This document shows positions 5,545 to 6,259 of a stretch of 6,259 nucleotides of DNA, piece by piece. Made by a program: the position numbers and the translations under genes. The stretch spans positions 1-6,259 of the forward strand of contig SLCP01000010.1 in assembly GCA_007125735.1 (NCBI GenBank), written 5' to 3'. The notes beneath the pieces were generated by a model, which saw only the letters and a list, made by a program, of their open reading frames with translations, was not told where the DNA came from and searched no databases. How positions within the stretch are numbered: position 1 is the stretch's first letter; every line of letters begins with the position of its first letter. The DNA is from Coriobacteriia bacterium (GTDB lineage Bacteria > Actinomycetota > Coriobacteriia > Anaerosomatales > SLCP01).

Positions 5545-6259
5545 ATGTGGCTCTCGCGTATCGAGGCCGAGCGCTACGGAGGCCTGTCCGAGGCATCGCT
5601 CGGCACGCTCGGCCCCGGGCTGACCGTCGTGCACGGGCCCAACGAGGCCGGCAAGAGCACGTTCACGGCGCTCGTGCGCCACGTGCTCTACGGATTCCCT
5701 GACCGGCGGGCGAGCGAGCGCGGCTATCAGGTCGACGGCGCCACGCGCCACGGACGGCTCGTGTTCTCCGACGGGTCGGGGGAGTGGGTGATCGAACGGG
5801 TCGAGGGAAAGGGTGGCGGTCCGGTCACCGTGAGAGCCGTCGCCGGGCCAGAGCGCCAGAACCTCCACACGGACCTCATCAGAGGGGTCAGCGCCGAGGC
5901 GTACCGGGTGGTGTTCGGATTCGGCTTGGCCGACATGGCCGAGGTCGTCGGCACGAGCGACGAGATCGTCTCGCGCCTCTACGCGGCAGGCGCCGGCGTC
6001 ATCGTAAGTCCCCAAGACGTCCGCAAAGCGCTCGCGACTGAGGCGGACGCGCTCTTCTCCGAGCGTGGCCGCAAGCCGCTCATCAACGCCGTTCACGCTG
6101 AGGCGAGGGAGCTTGCTCAGCGCATCGCCGAGCTGCGACGCGACGCGGAGACGCTCGCGTCCCGTCGTGATGAGCTCGCCGCATGTGAAGACGAGGCGGC
6201 CGCTGCCGCGGAGCGGATGCGCGAGCTGGAGCGGCACCGCGACACGCTCGCCGCCGAGG
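5545..6259 (+). CDS. YhaN-like SMC/Rad50-type AAA ATPase, N-terminal part (partial, 3' end outside window)
   Basis: The frame opens at ATG 5545, one base after the yhaO-like stop codon, with GGAGGG at 5531-5536 eight bases upstream, and runs without a stop to the window edge (238 residues; Bacillus YhaN is over 900). Walker A is GPNEAGKST at residues 31-39 with K37. The YhaN-type elements YRVVFGFGLADM (120-131) and LFSERGRKPLIN (168-181 region) follow. From about residue 185 the sequence becomes a charged, alanine- and leucine-rich heptad pattern, the start of a long coiled coil. Walker B, signature motif and the rest of the coiled coil must lie downstream. By family, the protein would dimerise on ATP, hold DNA and control the nuclease encoded just upstream. 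Close spacing and shared ribosome-binding region suggest translational coupling. The subfamily call (YhaN rather than SbcC) rests on the GPNEAGKST and RGRKPLIN motifs and on the partner. Confidence 0.92.
   Translation, partial: MWLSRIEAERYGGLSEASLGTLGPGLTVVHGPNEAGKSTFTALVRHVLYGFPDRRASERGYQVDGATRHGRLVFSDGSGEWVIERVEGKGGGPVTVRAVAGPERQNLHTDLIRGVSAEAYRVVFGFGLADMAEVVGTSDEIVSRLYAAGAGVIVSPQDVRKALATEADALFSERGRKPLINAVHAEARELAQRIAELRRDAETLASRRDELAACEDEAAAAAERMRELERHRDTLAAE

Noticed and set aside
5305..6237. A 310-codon open frame on the minus strand across the yhaO-like and yhaN-like genes
   Set aside because: Its translation is low-complexity, Arg/His-rich and matches no family I recognise, while both plus-strand genes show conserved motifs over the same bases. 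It is a codon-bias shadow.

Overview
The window is uniformly GC-rich, densely packed chromosomal DNA. Its gene content and codon use (nearly every third position G or C) suggest a high-GC Gram-positive bacterium of the Actinobacteria. A deep-branching anaerobic lineage such as Coriobacteriia is possible but cannot be fixed from this stretch. Seven protein genes are supported, two of them cut by the window edges. I see no RNA genes, CRISPR arrays, insertion sequences, integrase genes or attachment sites.

Left part (1-3662): the 3' half of a MoxR-type AAA+ ATPase gene overlaps a DUF58 gene by 4 bases. A SpoIIM-family membrane protein gene follows on the opposite strand and converges on DUF58 with only 19 bases between the stop codons. 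An RDD-family membrane protein gene diverges from it across an 87-base gap. The order and orientations (MoxR+, DUF58+, SpoIIM-, RDD+) match, from memory, the moxR2 region of Mycobacterium tuberculosis (Rv3692, Rv3693, Rv3694c, Rv3695). This points to an old conserved envelope-associated module of unknown biochemical role. The SpoIIM gene has no Shine-Dalgarno sequence, but a TANNNT -10 element lies exactly six bases before its GTG, so its mRNA is probably leaderless.

Middle (3640-4254): bioY, the substrate-binding membrane subunit of a biotin ECF transporter, follows RDD closely. An inverted repeat that fits the BirA biotin operator (9-base half-sites, 14-base spacer) lies across the last codons and stop of the RDD gene, just before the bioY ribosome-binding site. 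Biotin-dependent repression of bioY is therefore likely. No ECF ATPase or T-component gene lies beside it.

Right part (4293-6259): a two-gene operon encodes a YhaO/SbcD-like metallophosphoesterase with all nuclease motifs present, followed one base after its stop codon by the start of a YhaN-like SMC/Rad50-type ATPase with an intact Walker A motif and the start of a coiled coil, cut by the window edge. Together they would form an Mre11-Rad50-like DNA end-processing complex.

Nothing here is clearly a new system. The points most worth following up are the BirA operator inside the RDD coding end, the predicted leaderless SpoIIM transcript, and the uncharacterised MoxR-DUF58-SpoIIM-RDD module.
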